Shown: positions 19,568 through 29,075, numbered from the stretch's first letter. The stretch is 64,000 nt of DNA from Salinicola tamaricis (GCF_003006155.1 NZ_CP023559.1:1922001-1986000), one strand, 5' to 3'. Notes: generated by a model from the sequence alone, not told the origin. Made by a program: numbers and translations.

Positions 19568-20146
19568 ATGAATCCCGCATCTCATTCTTGCTTGCCTTCG
19601 CCATGTCGACCGATGCCTTTGCCGCGTCGATCGGCAAGGGCGCCGCGCTCAAGCGCACGCGGTTCCCCGAGGCGCTGCGCATCGGCATGATCTTCGGCAC
19701 CATCGAGGCGATCACACCGGTGATCGGCTGGGCCATCGGCCTGGCGGCGACGCATTTCGTGTCCGAGTGGGACCACTGGATCGCCTTCGTACTGCTGGCC
19801 GGGCTCGGTTCGCACATGATCTGGGCCGGTCTCAAGCCGGATGACCCGCGCGATGCGGGCGACGCACAAGCCCCGGCACGGCGCTCGTTCTGGCTGGTGG
19901 CGGCCACCCGCTCTGGCGACCAGCATCGATGCCATGGCGGTCGGCGTCACCCTGGCCTTCGCCAACGTCAATATCCTGGTGGCGGCGGCGGCGATCGGCC
20001 TGGCCACCACGCTGATGGTCACCATCGGCATCATGCTCGGCCGCGCCATCGGTTCGCTGATCGGCAAGCGCGCCGAGATCGGCGGTGGCCTGGTGCTGAT
20101 CGTGATCGGCTGCATGGTGCTCTACGAGCACCTCGCCGCTGCCTGA
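19568..20146 (+). CDS. mntP: Manganese efflux pump MntP (frameshifted twice)
   Basis: A six-helix inner-membrane Mn2+ exporter of about 192 residues. [20 protein letters not shown] at the N-terminus and [15 protein letters not shown] in the middle are the two internally repeated DxA signatures. [17 protein letters not shown] and [17 protein letters not shown] also match E. coli MntP. A frameshift lies near 19586, just after MNPAS, and another near 19907, where ACCCGCT has one C too many relative to the family [11 protein letters not shown]. The upstream manganese riboswitch supports the call. Confidence 0.93.
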
Positions 20147-20362
20147 GCGATAGCGGGCCCTGCCCGTACGGTAAGGTAGACGTCAACGGCCACCCTCGGT
20201 GGCCGTTGGCATTTGGCGCCTGTCGTTGGCGCGCTTCCCAGGAGATCGGGTGCCGGCAGGCTCGAACCAGCAGGCTTGCACCACCACGCTTGCACCACCA
20301 CGCTTCTTCCTCCATCTTGATCACGCATGTCGATCAGCCACCCTGAACGTCAAGGAGCTTCC

Positions 20363-20658
20363 ATGGCTCGTCAGCCGATTCGTGACAACGCGCTCAGGCC
20401 GCGTTGCGCACACCGCAGTTTCGTCAGCAGCAGCAGATGCCCAAGAAAGGCAAGGGCAGCTATTCACGCAAGGGCCGTGGTGCCCAAGGGGGCGCCATCG
20501 CCAAGCGGCCTGAGGCCGGCCGTTTCGCCATGGCGCTTTCCTGTCACCCCGCACGCTGCTCGTCCTCTCGTTATCTTCTCGCCGGCTACCCTCTCAGCCC
20601 GGCATCAGCACGCTCCACCACGCCACCAGCAGCAGAACCAGCGCCAGCGCGCGGTTGA
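20363..20658 (+). CDS. arfA: Alternative ribosome-rescue factor ArfA (frameshifted)
   Basis: ArfA releases ribosomes stalled on non-stop mRNA together with RF2. Conserved ArfA features are IRDNAL near residue 6, then after a one-base loss near 20397 (CTCAGG for CTCGAGG) LRTPQFRQQQQMPKKGKGSY and SRKGRG. The frame runs on to 20658, overlapping the convergent lysE-like gene, but the functional protein probably ends earlier: a 19-bp hairpin at 20492-20536 falls at codons 44-58, where E. coli arfA mRNA is cut by RNase III to give a non-stop transcript. The ribosome site AAGGAG precedes the ATG. Confidence 0.8.
20492..20536 (+). promoter_or_regulatory. Long hairpin inside arfA coding region
   Basis: Arms 20492-20510 and 20518-20536 pair at 17 of 19 positions (16 Watson-Crick, one G-U) around a 7-base loop. 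In E. coli a comparable in-gene hairpin is cleaved by RNase III so that arfA makes a truncated active protein only when trans-translation fails. The same role is inferred here. Confidence 0.7.
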
Positions 20659-21199
20659 ATAGCCGCCACTGCGCTGGAGAGCGCAGCAGTCGCGCGGCGC
20701 CGTCTCCCATCGCCCCCCAGGCTGCCAGGCAGGGCATCGCCAGGGTGGCGAAGATCGCCGCCAATCCCGCGATCGCGACCGGCGTGGCGTGCTGCGGGGC
20801 GAACACGCCCACCACTGCCAGGGCCATCAGCCAGGTCTTGGGGTTGATCAGCTGCAGTATTGCCGCCTGCCTGGCGCCGAAGTTCGGCGCTCGCATAGCC
20901 TCAGCGCGCTCCGTCGAGGGTGCCGGGGCGTGGTAGAGACGCCATGCCAGCCAGCTCAGCCAGACGACGCCCAGCCAGCTCAGGGCCAGGCTTGCGTAGG
21001 GCCGGCTGATCAGCAGCTGGCCCAGGCCCAGCCCCACCAGCAGCACGAGGGTGGCGGCGGCCAGGCTGGCACCGATCACCGCCGGCAGGGTACGGCGGAA
21101 GCCGTGATGTAGCCCCTGCTGCAGAATCAGCAGATTGGTCGGCCCCGGCGTGATCGAGGCGACGATGGCGAACAGCGCGAAAGGTATCCAGCTCGGCAT
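20594..21199 (-). CDS. LysE/RhtB family amino-acid exporter
   Basis: A 201-residue inner-membrane protein with about six hydrophobic segments. The N-terminal ITPGPTNLLILQQGLHHGFR is the family signature. LQLINPKTWLMALAVVGVF near residue 117 is the conserved second-half motif. It probably exports an amino acid. The substrate is unknown; the GPTN (rather than GPN) form occurs in many uncharacterised members. The frame is intact. Its 3' end overlaps the nominal end of arfA, and an AraC-type gene lies upstream in the same direction. Confidence 0.88.
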   Translation of the reverse strand: MPSWIPFALFAIVASITPGPTNLLILQQGLHHGFRRTLPAVIGASLAAATLVLLVGLGLGQLLISRPYASLALSWLGVVWLSWLAWRLYHAPAPSTERAEAMRAPNFGARQAAILQLINPKTWLMALAVVGVFAPQHATPVAIAGLAAIFATLAMPCLAAWGAMGDGAARLLRSPAQWRLFNRALALVLLLVAWWSVLMPG

Positions 21200-21323
21200 G
21201 GGTGGCTCCAGGGGACAACGGGAGCCCCGACTATCGCCTGGCGCGGCTGACGCGTCTGGAAGATCTGAGCAGAGCCGACATGCCGGTGGGATCGGGTCGA
21301 GGTAATTGGGTTGAGGTGATCGT

Positions 21324-21379
21324 GTCGACGGAATCGGGTCGACGGAATCGGGTCGACGGAATCGGGTCGACAGAATCGG
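21324..21379. repeat. Tandem repeat, four 14-bp units
   Basis: Four head-to-tail copies of GTCGACGGAATCGG, the fourth with one change (GTCGACAGAATCGG). It lies in the spacer between the AraC-type gene end and the lysE-like start. Degenerate copies extend upstream (21292-21323). Confidence 0.9.
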
Positions 21380-21397
21380 GATCGATGGAAAGGCCGC

Positions 21398-22218
21398 TCA
21401 GCCGCGGCGGCGGTAGTCCGCGGGCGTGAGGCCATAGGCGCGTCGGAACCAGCGTCCCAGATGGCTCTGGTCGGCGAAGCCGAAACGCGCCGCAACCTCT
21501 GCCGGGGCGTCGCCCACCGCCAGGCAGCGGCGCGCATGGGCGAGTCGCAGCTGTACCAGGTAGGCGTGCGGCGCCAGCCCGAAGGCGGCCTTGAAAGCGC
21601 GGCTGAGACGGAAACGGTCGATGCCGCAGTGGGCGGCGAGGGTCTCCAGGCCGATATCCTGCTCGCAGTGGGCGTGCAGATAGTCGCGGGCCAGACGCGC
21701 GCTGCGCGGCAGCCGCGGGTCGCCCAGCGCCCTTTCCTGCCAGCCCAGGTGGGGCAGCATGCCGCGCAGCAAGGCGTCGAGATGCGTCTCCCGGGCCAAC
21801 CGCCACCCGGGCGTGCGCAGTGCGCTAAAGGCCGCGGCCACCTGGCGCGCCAGCTCGGGGTCATCGGCCAGCGTGCGCCGGAAGCCGGGTTCGCCGCTGC
21901 TGACCGGCGCCGCGCCGAACTGGCGCAGCTCACGCTGCAGCCAGGCCGGGTCGAGGTAGAGCATGGCGTAGGTGAAACCGCCCGCGGTGGGCGCGCGGCC
22001 GTCGTGGAGCTCGCCGGGCTCGACGAAAAACAACCGCCACCGGGGGTGCTGTCGTGGCGCCGTCGCCGGCAGTGGAACTGCTGCACGCCCTGTTCGGTGA
22101 AGCCGACCAGGTAGCTGTCGTGCCAGTGGGGATCGTAGGCGTGGCCCTCGAAGTGAGCGCGCAGGGTCTCGATACCGCTAGCGTGGCGCTGCAGATCGAT
22201 CCACCCGGTCGAAGACAT
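21398..22218 (-). CDS. AraC family regulator with N-terminal arabinose-binding-like domain (frameshifted)
   Basis: About 273 residues when joined. The N-terminal cupin-like domain includes GHAYDPHWHDSYLVGFTEQG, a likely ligand-binding motif. Two helix-turn-helix motifs are in the C-terminal third (IGLETLAAHCGIDRFRLSRA and EVAARFGFADQSHLGRWFRR). One frameshift near 22035, in a run of five Gs, separates the halves. The start at 22218 has an ideal AGGAGG six bases upstream. Direction and proximity suggest it regulates the downstream LysE-type exporter. Confidence 0.85.
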
Positions 22219-22318
22219 GCTCATCCTCCTGGATGACGTGGACGCGGCTTCAGTCTGCCACGCCCACCCCACCGCGTCTGGAAGATTCGTGCACGGCGGT
22301 GGCGTGCTGGCGCCACGT

Positions 22319-23212
22319 TCAGTCGGGCAGCGGCGCCTCGAACGGCTCCTTGGCGCGGGCGGTGAGCGTGGTACCGATCGAGGCGACGATCACCAGCGCG
22401 ATCGCCAGCCACTGCAGCACGCTCAACTGCTGGCTCAGGAACAGCAGACCGGAGAGCGCGCCCACCGCCGGTTCCAGGCTCATCAGCGTGCCGAAGGTCT
22501 GGGTCGGCAGGCGTGGCAGGGCGATCATCTCCAGGGTGTAGGGGAGGGCGGTGGAGAGCACCGCCACCGCCAGCGCGAACGGCAGGATCTCGGGGGCGAA
22601 GATCGCCGGGCCGACCTCGATCAGCCCGATCGGCGCGATCACCACGGCGGCGATGGTGATGCCTAGGGTCGCACTCTGGGCGCCATTGATCGCGCCGGCC
22701 TTCTGCCCGAACAGGATATACAGCGCCCAGCACACCCCGGCACCCAGGGCGAAGGCCGCACCGACCGGATCGACAGGGCCGCTGTGATCGTCACCCAGCA
22801 GCAGCAGCAGGATCAGGCCGCTGACCGCGAACGCCACCCATACCAGATCCAGCCAGCGGCGCGAGGAGAGCATCGCTACCGCCAGCGGACCGGTGAACTC
22901 CAGCGCCACGGCGATCCCCAGCGGAATGCGTGCCAGCGCCTGATAGAACATCAGGTTCATGATGCCCAGCGAGACGCCGTAGATCAGCGTCGACTTCCAC
23001 GCCCGGCGGCTGATGCGTCGCCGCCAGGGGTGCATCACCAGCAGCAGCAGGCCGGCGGCCAGGATCAGGCGAATCGAGGTGGTGCCGGTGGCGCCGATCT
23101 GGGGAAACAGCGTCTTGGCCACCGCCGCACCGCTCTGGATCGAACACATCGCCACCACCAGCATGGCGACCGGCCAGGTGCGCTGGACGAGGGGATGGTT
23201 GGCGACGGACAT
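22319..23212 (-). CDS. rhtA: EamA/DMT family exporter, RhtA-like
   Basis: About 297 residues with ten predicted transmembrane helices in two EamA repeats. SIQSGAAVAKTLFPQIGATG in helix 1 and GIAVALEFTGPLAVAM near residue 92 match RhtA, the threonine/homoserine exporter. The start at 23212 has a GGAGG site; an ATG at 23236 is in frame but less likely. It is divergent from the XRE-cupin regulator, which may control it. The frame is intact. Confidence 0.82.
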   Translation of the reverse strand: MSVANHPLVQRTWPVAMLVVAMCSIQSGAAVAKTLFPQIGATGTTSIRLILAAGLLLLVMHPWRRRISRRAWKSTLIYGVSLGIMNLMFYQALARIPLGIAVALEFTGPLAVAMLSSRRWLDLVWVAFAVSGLILLLLLGDDHSGPVDPVGAAFALGAGVCWALYILFGQKAGAINGAQSATLGITIAAVVIAPIGLIEVGPAIFAPEILPFALAVAVLSTALPYTLEMIALPRLPTQTFGTLMSLEPAVGALSGLLFLSQQLSVLQWLAIALVIVASIGTTLTARAKEPFEAPLPD

Positions 23213-23307
23213 GACACCTCCAGGGGGCTCGGGCATGATGGCTCGCCAAACCTGACCGTGCAGCGCCTCGGCGGTGGGCGGCGGGGACGAGAGTCGCGAT
23301 TGTACGG

Positions 23308-23880
23308 ATGGGCAATATATTGCACAACACTAACGAGCGCCCCGACGTGCTGGTGCACGTGGCCGCCAATGTCCGGCGCCTGCGCCAGGCGGCCTGTCTG
23401 AGCCAGCAGGCGCTGGCCGAGCGCGCCGGACTCAGCCGACGCATGCTGGTCAATATCGAGAAGGGCGATGTCAACGTCAGCCTGAACACGCTGGATCGCC
23501 TGGCCGAAGCGCTGGGGGTGCTGTTCTACGCACTGGTTCAGCCACCGGACAGTGAAGACTCCGCGCGCATCGATGAGGTGGCCTGGGTCGGCCGCTCCCC
23601 GCAGAGCCGGGCACGGCTGCTGGCGAGCAAACCGGCCCGACAGGAAGTCGAGCTGTGGTCCTGGTCGCTCGCCCCGGGTGAGGTCTACGAATCGGCGCCC
23701 GACGACAATGGCTGGCACGAGATGCTGGTGGTGATCGAAGGCACGCTGACGCTGGCGCTTTCGACGGGTGACATCGTCATCGCCGCCGGCGACTTCCATG
23801 TCTATCCGAGTGACCAGCCCTACCGCTATCGCAACGATGGGGTTGGCACGTTGCGCTTCATTCGCAACGTGGTGCATTGA
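23308..23880 (+). CDS. XRE-family regulator with C-terminal cupin domain
   Basis: A 190-residue one-component regulator. Residues 15-70 form an XRE/Cro helix-turn-helix (RRLRQAACLSQQALAERAGL and SRRMLVNIEKGDVNVSLNTL). Residues 110-188 form a single cupin barrel (HEMLVVIEGTLTLALSTGDI, AAGDFHVYPSDQPYRYRN) that would bind a small ligand. Such regulators often control amino-acid or polyamine metabolism and export. It is divergent from the rhtA-like exporter with a 95-bp shared promoter region. The frame is intact. Confidence 0.88.
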   Translation: MGNILHNTNERPDVLVHVAANVRRLRQAACLSQQALAERAGLSRRMLVNIEKGDVNVSLNTLDRLAEALGVLFYALVQPPDSEDSARIDEVAWVGRSPQSRARLLASKPARQEVELWSWSLAPGEVYESAPDDNGWHEMLVVIEGTLTLALSTGDIVIAAGDFHVYPSDQPYRYRNDGVGTLRFIRNVVH

Positions 23881-24063
23881 TACGCCGCGCCGATGCTCTC
23901 CTGCGGCGTCAGCGTCTACCGTCGCCAGGCCGATGGATGAGGTGGTGACGAACGGTTACGCGTGCCAGTATTGCTCGTCGTGCCTTTGCGCGCATGATAG
24001 CGGCAGCCGGTACGCGGGCGGTTGCCCGTCTCCGGTGCGGAACTACGAGCCAAGGAGAACAGC

Positions 24064-25241
24064 ATGAAAGCATGGTGGCTGGGGGTGGCGCTGGTGCTGG
24101 GTACGCAGGCGGCCGTGGCCCAGGAGAGGGACGAGGCAGCGACCCGCCAGGTAGTCGACCCGCTGATCGAGGCGCTGATGCAGCAAGAGCGGATCGCCGG
24201 CATGGCGGTCGCTATCGTGCGCCCCGACGGGGTCCAGGTGCTCGACTACGGCGTGCCGACCGGAAAAAAACCCAGCCGGTGGACGCCGATACCCTGTTCG
24301 AGATCGGCTCGCTGAGCAAGCCCTTCACCGCCACGCTGGCCACGCTCGCCGCGGTACACGGCAAGCTCGATCTGGATGCCCGGTAAGCCAGTACCTGCCG
24401 GTGCTCGAGGGCAGCGTTTCGATGACGTCGATGCGATCAACCTGGGCACCCATACCGCCGGCGGCCTGCCGCTGTTCGTGCCTGAGACGGTCAACGACCA
24501 GGATGCGCTGATGGCCTGGTATCGCCAGTTTCAGCCGAGCGCGCCGGTGGGGGAGAGCCGGCGCTACTCCAATCTGAGTATCGGGCTGCTGGGGCTGGCA
24601 GCGGCTGCCAGCCTCGGCAGCGACTTCGTGCCGGCGGTGCGCGAGCAGCTGCTCGAACCGCTGGGGCTCGACCACACCTGGTACGACGTGCCCACCACCG
24701 AGCAGGGGCACTATGCCATGGGCGAGGACAAGTCGGGCGAGCCCACGCGGGTCTCGCCCGGGGTGCTCGAGGACGAAGCCTACGGTATCAAGACCACCGC
24801 CACCGATCTGCGGCGCTGGTCCAGGCCAATCTCGGGCTACTCTCGCTCGACGATGAGCTGCAGCAGGCGATCGATGCCACCCAGCGGCCCTACTATCAGG
24901 TCGGCGACATGACCCAGGATCTGATCTGGGAGCAGTATCCGCGCCCGGTCAGCCTCGACACCCTGGTGGCGGGCAACGGCTACGGCATGATTCTCGAGCC
25001 GCACACGGTCAAGCCGGTTGCCCCGTCGAGCGATGCTGCTGCGCGGCCGGCCAAGGTGTGGATCAACAAGACCGGCTCGACCAATGGCTTCGGCGGCTAC
25101 GTGGTGATGCTGCCCGACCGGCAGGTGGGGCTGGTGATGCTGGCCAACCGCAACTACCCCAATGCGGCGCGGGTGAAGACCGCCTACCGCATTCTCGCGG
25201 GGCTGGGGGCCATCGAGCCGGACGCGGCGGCGACGCCCTGA
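24064..25241 (+). CDS. ampC: Class C (AmpC-type) serine beta-lactamase family protein (four frameshifts)
   Basis: A Sec signal peptide ([20 protein letters not shown]) is followed by the three catalytic boxes of class C enzymes: SLSK (S-x-x-K, nucleophilic Ser) near 24310, YSN near 24565 and KTG near 25070. [18 protein letters not shown] and DYG segments fit AmpC. Joined length is about 390 residues, as expected. Frameshifts lie near 24254, 24382, 24413 and 24823; each looks like loss or gain of one base. A chromosomal cephalosporinase or a related penicillin-binding esterase is possible. No ampR-type gene is adjacent. Confidence 0.8.
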
Positions 25242-25248
25242 GGGTGAC

Positions 25249-25310
25249 GCCCGGCGTCTTCGCCGGGCCTGAAACGCCAAGCGCCCGCCGGAGGTCGGCG
25301 GGCGCTTGGC
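25249..25310. terminator. Double hairpin between convergent ampC and mqo
   Basis: Hairpin 1 pairs GCCCGGCG with CGCCGGGC (loop TCTT, 25249-25268). Hairpin 2 has a perfect 15-bp stem with loop GAGGT (25276-25310). No T tract follows, but the position just after the ampC stop and before the mqo 3' end suggests a bidirectional transcription or RNA-decay barrier. Confidence 0.6.
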
Positions 25311-25351
25311 AGGGGCGACGAGGAGTGCGTCCTGGTGCTGAGTGCTGACGT

Positions 25352-26948
25352 CTAGTGCTGACGCGGGGAGGGGGCGTCGATGGCCGCCTGCCCCAGGTCG
25401 GGCTCGTCGAGTTCGAGCAGCTCCCGCGACATCGCACGGACCTCGCTCAGCAGCGTCGGGTTGGACGCCAGCGCCTGCCCGTAGGAGGGCACCAGCTCGC
25501 GCAGTTTGCTCTGCCACGCTTCGCTCTTGACCTGCTCGGGGAACACCTCCTCGATCAGGCGCAGCATGATCGACGGCGCCGTCGACGCCCCCGGGGAAGC
25601 GCCCAGCAGTGCGGCGATGGTGCCCTCGGCGCCGCTCACCAGCTCGGTGCCGAACTGCAGCGTGCCGCCCTTGCCCTCGACGTCCTTGATCGTCTGCACC
25701 CGCTGGCCGGCGGTCCACAGCTTCCAGTCCGCGCGCTTGGCTTCGGGATAGTAGCCCTTGAGCTCTTCGAACTGGTCCTCTTCGGACATGCGCAGCTGGC
25801 TGATCAGATAGCGCACCAGATCCAGGTTATCCAGCCCGACCTTGGTCATCGGCCACAGGTTACTGGGGGTGATCGAGCGCATCAGATCGGTCCACGAGCC
25901 GTTCTTGAGAAACTTGCTCGAGAAGGTGGCGAAGGGGCCGAACATGATCGCCGGGGTGCCATCGAGAATGCGCTTGTCGATGTGCGGCACGACATCGGCG
26001 GCGAGCCGGCCGGCGCCAGGCCGTAGACCTTGGCGTCGTGCTTGGCGACCACTTCCTGGTTGGTGGTGTAGAGGAACTGCCCGCCCACCGGGAAGCGCGC
26101 GTACTGCTTGGCCTCGGGGATACCCGACTTCTGCAGCAGCGGCAGCGCCGCACCGCCGGCGCCGATGAACACGAAGCGCGCGTTGACGCTGCGCTCGTTG
26201 CCGCCGTCGCTGGTTTGGCGACCGTTACCTTCCAACTGCCATCGGCGTTGCGCTTGAGATCGCGCACCTGGGTGTTGAGCGACAGCTCGAAATTGTCGCG
26301 CTGGGCCAGCGAGTCCATCATCTGCCGGGTGAGCTCGCCGTAGTTGACCTCGGTGCCGATCGGCATGCGCGTGGCCGCCACCGGGTCAGAACCTTCCCGC
26401 CCGCTCATCACCAGCGGGATCCACTCGGCGATCTTGGCCGGGTCCTCGGCGTATTCCATGCCGGCGTAGAGCGGGTTGCGGTGCATCGCCTCGAAGCGCG
26501 CATTCAGGAACGAGACGCGATCCTGGCCCCATACGAAGCTCAGGTGCGGCACGGTATTGATGAACGAGCGCGGTTCGGAGAGCACGCCGTCGCGCACCTG
26601 GCTGGCCCAGTACTGACGCGAGACCTCGAACTGCTCGGTGATGCCGATGGCGCGCTGAATGTCGACACTGCCGTCGGGCTGGGGCGAGGTGTAGTTCATC
26701 TCGGCGAAGGCCGAGTGACCGGTGCCGGCGTTGTTCCAGACGTTGGAACTCTCTTCGGCGGCGCGATCCAGCCGCTCGAACAGCTGGATCGACCAGTCGG
26801 GTTGCAGCGACTGCAGCAGGGTTCCCAGGGTAGCACTCATGGTGCCGCCCCCGATGAGAACCACGTCGACGTTGGGGGTATCGCCGGATGCCGCTCCTGC
26901 CTGGGTGGTCGGCAGGGAACAGAGCGTGATGCCGTGACGCAATTTCAT
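25352..26948 (-). CDS. mqo: Malate:quinone oxidoreductase (frameshifted twice)
   Basis: An FAD-dependent peripheral membrane enzyme oxidising malate to oxaloacetate and reducing quinone. The FAD motif [19 protein letters not shown] is followed by family segments [37 protein letters not shown] and the C-terminal [20 protein letters not shown]. Joined length is about 530 residues, typical. Frameshifts occur near 26215 (AAACC where AAAACC is expected) and near 26003. The start at 26948 gives about 25 residues before the FAD motif that look like a weak leader; an in-frame ATG lies at 26999. Confidence 0.93.
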
Positions 26949-26997
26949 GAAGGTTCTCTGTCTGATGGATACGGACAGGCGCGAACGCGAATGCGTC

Positions 26998-27016
26998 ACT
27001 AGTTTAATGAGCTAGT
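26998..27016. promoter_or_regulatory. Palindrome upstream of mqo
   Basis: ACTAGTTTAATGAGCTAGT has symmetric ACTAG/CTAGT ends with partial inner symmetry, 50 bases upstream of the mqo start. A regulator site is possible but unassigned. Confidence 0.4.
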
Positions 27017-27120
27017 CCCCTCAGTGCCATGATAGATGTCGACAAAGCCGAGAAATCGTCCCTATCCACGACGTCAGGCGGTGGGTCCGGCTGCGATGGA
27101 CTTGACGGCCGGCATTTTGT

Positions 27121-27132
27121 TTAGCATGCTAA
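27121..27132. promoter_or_regulatory. Perfect palindrome TTAGCATGCTAA
   Basis: A 12-bp perfect inverted repeat between the divergent mqo and the 56-residue secreted-protein gene, about 60 bases before the latter. Its AT-rich ends recall MarR-type sites. No regulator can be named. Confidence 0.4.
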
Positions 27133-27193
27133 CTAGGTCCTGCGGCGAACGCCGCAGTCGCCTTACCGCCAGTGACAAGATCAAGGAGTGGTC

Positions 27194-27364
27194 ATGAACG
27201 TGTTCAATCGTCTCTTTTCGATGCTGGCCGCCGTCATCGTCTCGGCGCTGCTGCCGTTCTCGATGAGTGCCGAGAGCGAGACCAGCCCGCATCAGAATCT
27301 CTACGGCGCCAGCAGCCTGAGCACCTCGGTCAGCGACGACCGGCGCCAGGACGGCTCCGCCTGA
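27194..27364 (+). CDS. Small secreted protein, 56 residues
   Basis: An ORF below usual gene-calling size, with an AAGGAG ribosome site nine bases before ATG. It encodes a Sec-type signal (MNVFNRLFSMLAAVIVSALL, cleavage probably after SMSA) and a short polar mature part of about 30 residues (starting ESETSPHQNLYGASSLSTSV). No known family was recognised. It is preceded by a palindromic site. Coding potential is supported by the ribosome site and signal sequence only. Confidence 0.55.
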   Translation: MNVFNRLFSMLAAVIVSALLPFSMSAESETSPHQNLYGASSLSTSVSDDRRQDGSA

Positions 27365-27484
27365 ACCCGCGCGGCGCGCCTGCCCCAGCGTCAGGAATGA
27401 GCGACCTGGGCGGCTAAAGTCGCCTGGCGTAGAAGGGGGGCGCGAGGGACCATCAGCGTTTTCGCGTTATCTCTGGAGTCCGCC

Positions 27485-28020
27485 ATGCCGCTATACGCCT
27501 ATCGCGACCATCGCCCCCAGCTCCCCGCCAGCGGGCGCTACTGGATCGCCCCCGGGGCACATGTGATCGGTCGCGTCGAGCTGGGTGACGATGTGGGCAT
27601 CTGGTTCAACGCGGTGCTCCGCGGTGACAACGAGCGCATCGTCATCGGTGCCGGCAGCAATATCAGGAAGGCTGCATGCTGCACACCGACCCGGGGTTCG
27701 TGCTGCGTGTCGGCGCCGGCTGCACGGTGGGTCACCACGCCATCCTCCACGGCTGCGAGCTGGGCGACCATACCCTGATCGGCATGGGCGCCACGGTGCT
27801 CAACGGCGCCAGAATCGGCAAGCACTGCCTGGTCGGCGCGGGAGCGCTGGTCACCGAGGGCAAGCAGTTCCCCGATGGCTCGCTGATCGTCGGCGCGCCG
27901 GCCAAGGCCATACGTACCCTGGACGCCGATGCCCGCGCCGCGCTGGAAGCTTCCGCCGAGCACTACGTCAAGCGCTGGCAGGCATTCGCCGAGGGTCTCC
28001 AGCCGCTCGACGAGGAGTGA
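27485..28020 (+). CDS. Gamma-class carbonic anhydrase family protein (frameshifted)
   Basis: A left-handed beta-helix hexapeptide-repeat protein of about 178 residues, YrdA/PaaY type. The first half reads IAPGAHVIGRVELGDDVGIW and FNAVLRGDNERIVIG. After a one-base loss near 27667 (ATCAGG for ATCCAGG) it continues EGCMLHTDPG, GHHAILHGCELGDHTLIGMG and GAGALVTEGKQFPDGSLIVG. The histidines in LHTD and VGHHAILHG are the zinc ligands of the family. It may act as a carbonic anhydrase or a housekeeping hexapeptide protein. The next gene starts four bases downstream. Confidence 0.87.
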
Positions 28021-28024
28021 GGCC

Positions 28025-28347
28025 ATGCTGCCCATCGACTATACGCCCCAGGCTCCCGAGCTCACTGCGCTGCGCGAGATGCGCGGCCCGGCGTGATCGA
28101 GTTCGGTGTCTCCTGGTGCCCCTGGTGTCAGGCGGCGCAGCCGCTGATCGCCGAAGCCTTCGCCGGCTTCGAGGCGCCCTATTTCAAGGTCGAGGATGGC
28201 AAGGGCCGCCCGCTGGGTCGCGCCTTCGGGGTCAAGCTGTGGCCCACCCTGATCTTTCTGCACGACGGCGAAGAGATCGCGCGGCGGGTGCGGCCGGCCT
28301 CTACCGAGCGCCTGCACGAGGCCCTGGCGCAGCTCGCCGATATCTGA
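28025..28347 (+). CDS. Thioredoxin-family protein (frameshifted)
   Basis: A single-domain thioredoxin fold of about 107 residues. The active site is VSWCPWCQAA (CPWC), with the cis-proline loop KLWPTLIFLHDGEEIARRV. The ATG at 28025 gives MLPIDYTPQAPELTALREMR, and a one-base loss near 28090 separates this from GVIEFGVSWCPWC. It lies four bases after the gamma-carbonic anhydrase gene, so they are probably co-transcribed. The CPWC site differs from CGPC of classical thioredoxin, which suggests a specialised reductase. Confidence 0.85.
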
Positions 28348-28456
28348 ATACGCCCGCAGATCGCCGCCGTGCTTCTCCCGGTGGCCGCCCCCGCGGTGCC
28401 GCGTATGCGCTGTCTGCTGTCCTGGCTTGCAGCAGATAGGATGCCTGCGCGACTTC

Positions 28457-29075
28457 TCATCTATCTCTCGGCCTGTCTCGCGCGCAGTCTCTTGCGTGAG
28501 CCATTTCCAAGGCATTCAGCTCGCGCTCCAGGGCAAACACGTGGGCGTCGTCCCAGCCCAGCTCGCGCAGGGCCTGGGCGAGATTGAGCAGATAGTCGCG
28601 GTTGGGCCCGCTGGGGCCGTGTGAGGCAGCGATCTGACGCGCGATCTCGGCCTCCGATGCCGGGCCCAGGTAGGCGGCATTGTCGGCCCCGGCGAGGTAG
28701 ACCACCCCCTCCGCCGTGGCCGGCGTGGCGCTGTCCATGAAGTCCATGCGGGTGACCACGCGCAGATAGCCGTTCTTCTCGCGCGAATATCCAGCGGCTC
28801 GAACACCCGCGGTGCGATGCGGTAGGCCATGCCGTGGCAGACCGCATCTGCCTGCTCGGCCAGGGTCAATACGCGTCCGGGGGCCTCGGGTGTCCCGCGG
28901 TGGTCGTGGGAACCCTGCCAGAAACGCCGGGTCCAGCCGCGGATCGCGGCCGGGCGGCGCTCCAGATAGTCGAAGTCTGCCTTCCAGATCAGTGAGCCAT
29001 AGCCAAACAGCCAAACCGAGTCGTGCCGTCGAAGTGGGTCATCTGGCGGTTGTACGCGGTGGTGTCGAAGGACAT
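28457..29075 (-). CDS. chaC: ChaC-type gamma-glutamylcyclotransferase (frameshifted twice)
   Basis: A glutathione-degrading enzyme (releasing 5-oxoproline and Cys-Gly) of about 205 residues. The substrate-binding YGSL motif is in WLFGYGSLIWK. The catalytic Glu region lies after VTRMDFMDSATPATAEGVVY, and the C-terminus includes NRDYLLNLAQALRELGWDD. The ATG at 29075 gives MSFDTTAYNRQMTHFDG; shifts near 29018 and 28795 split the gene into three frames. Confidence 0.85.

Noticed and set aside
24064..25241. Acquired beta-lactamase resistance gene
   Set aside because: The class C motifs are present but there is no integron, IS or plasmid context and base composition matches neighbours; a chromosomal family member is more likely.
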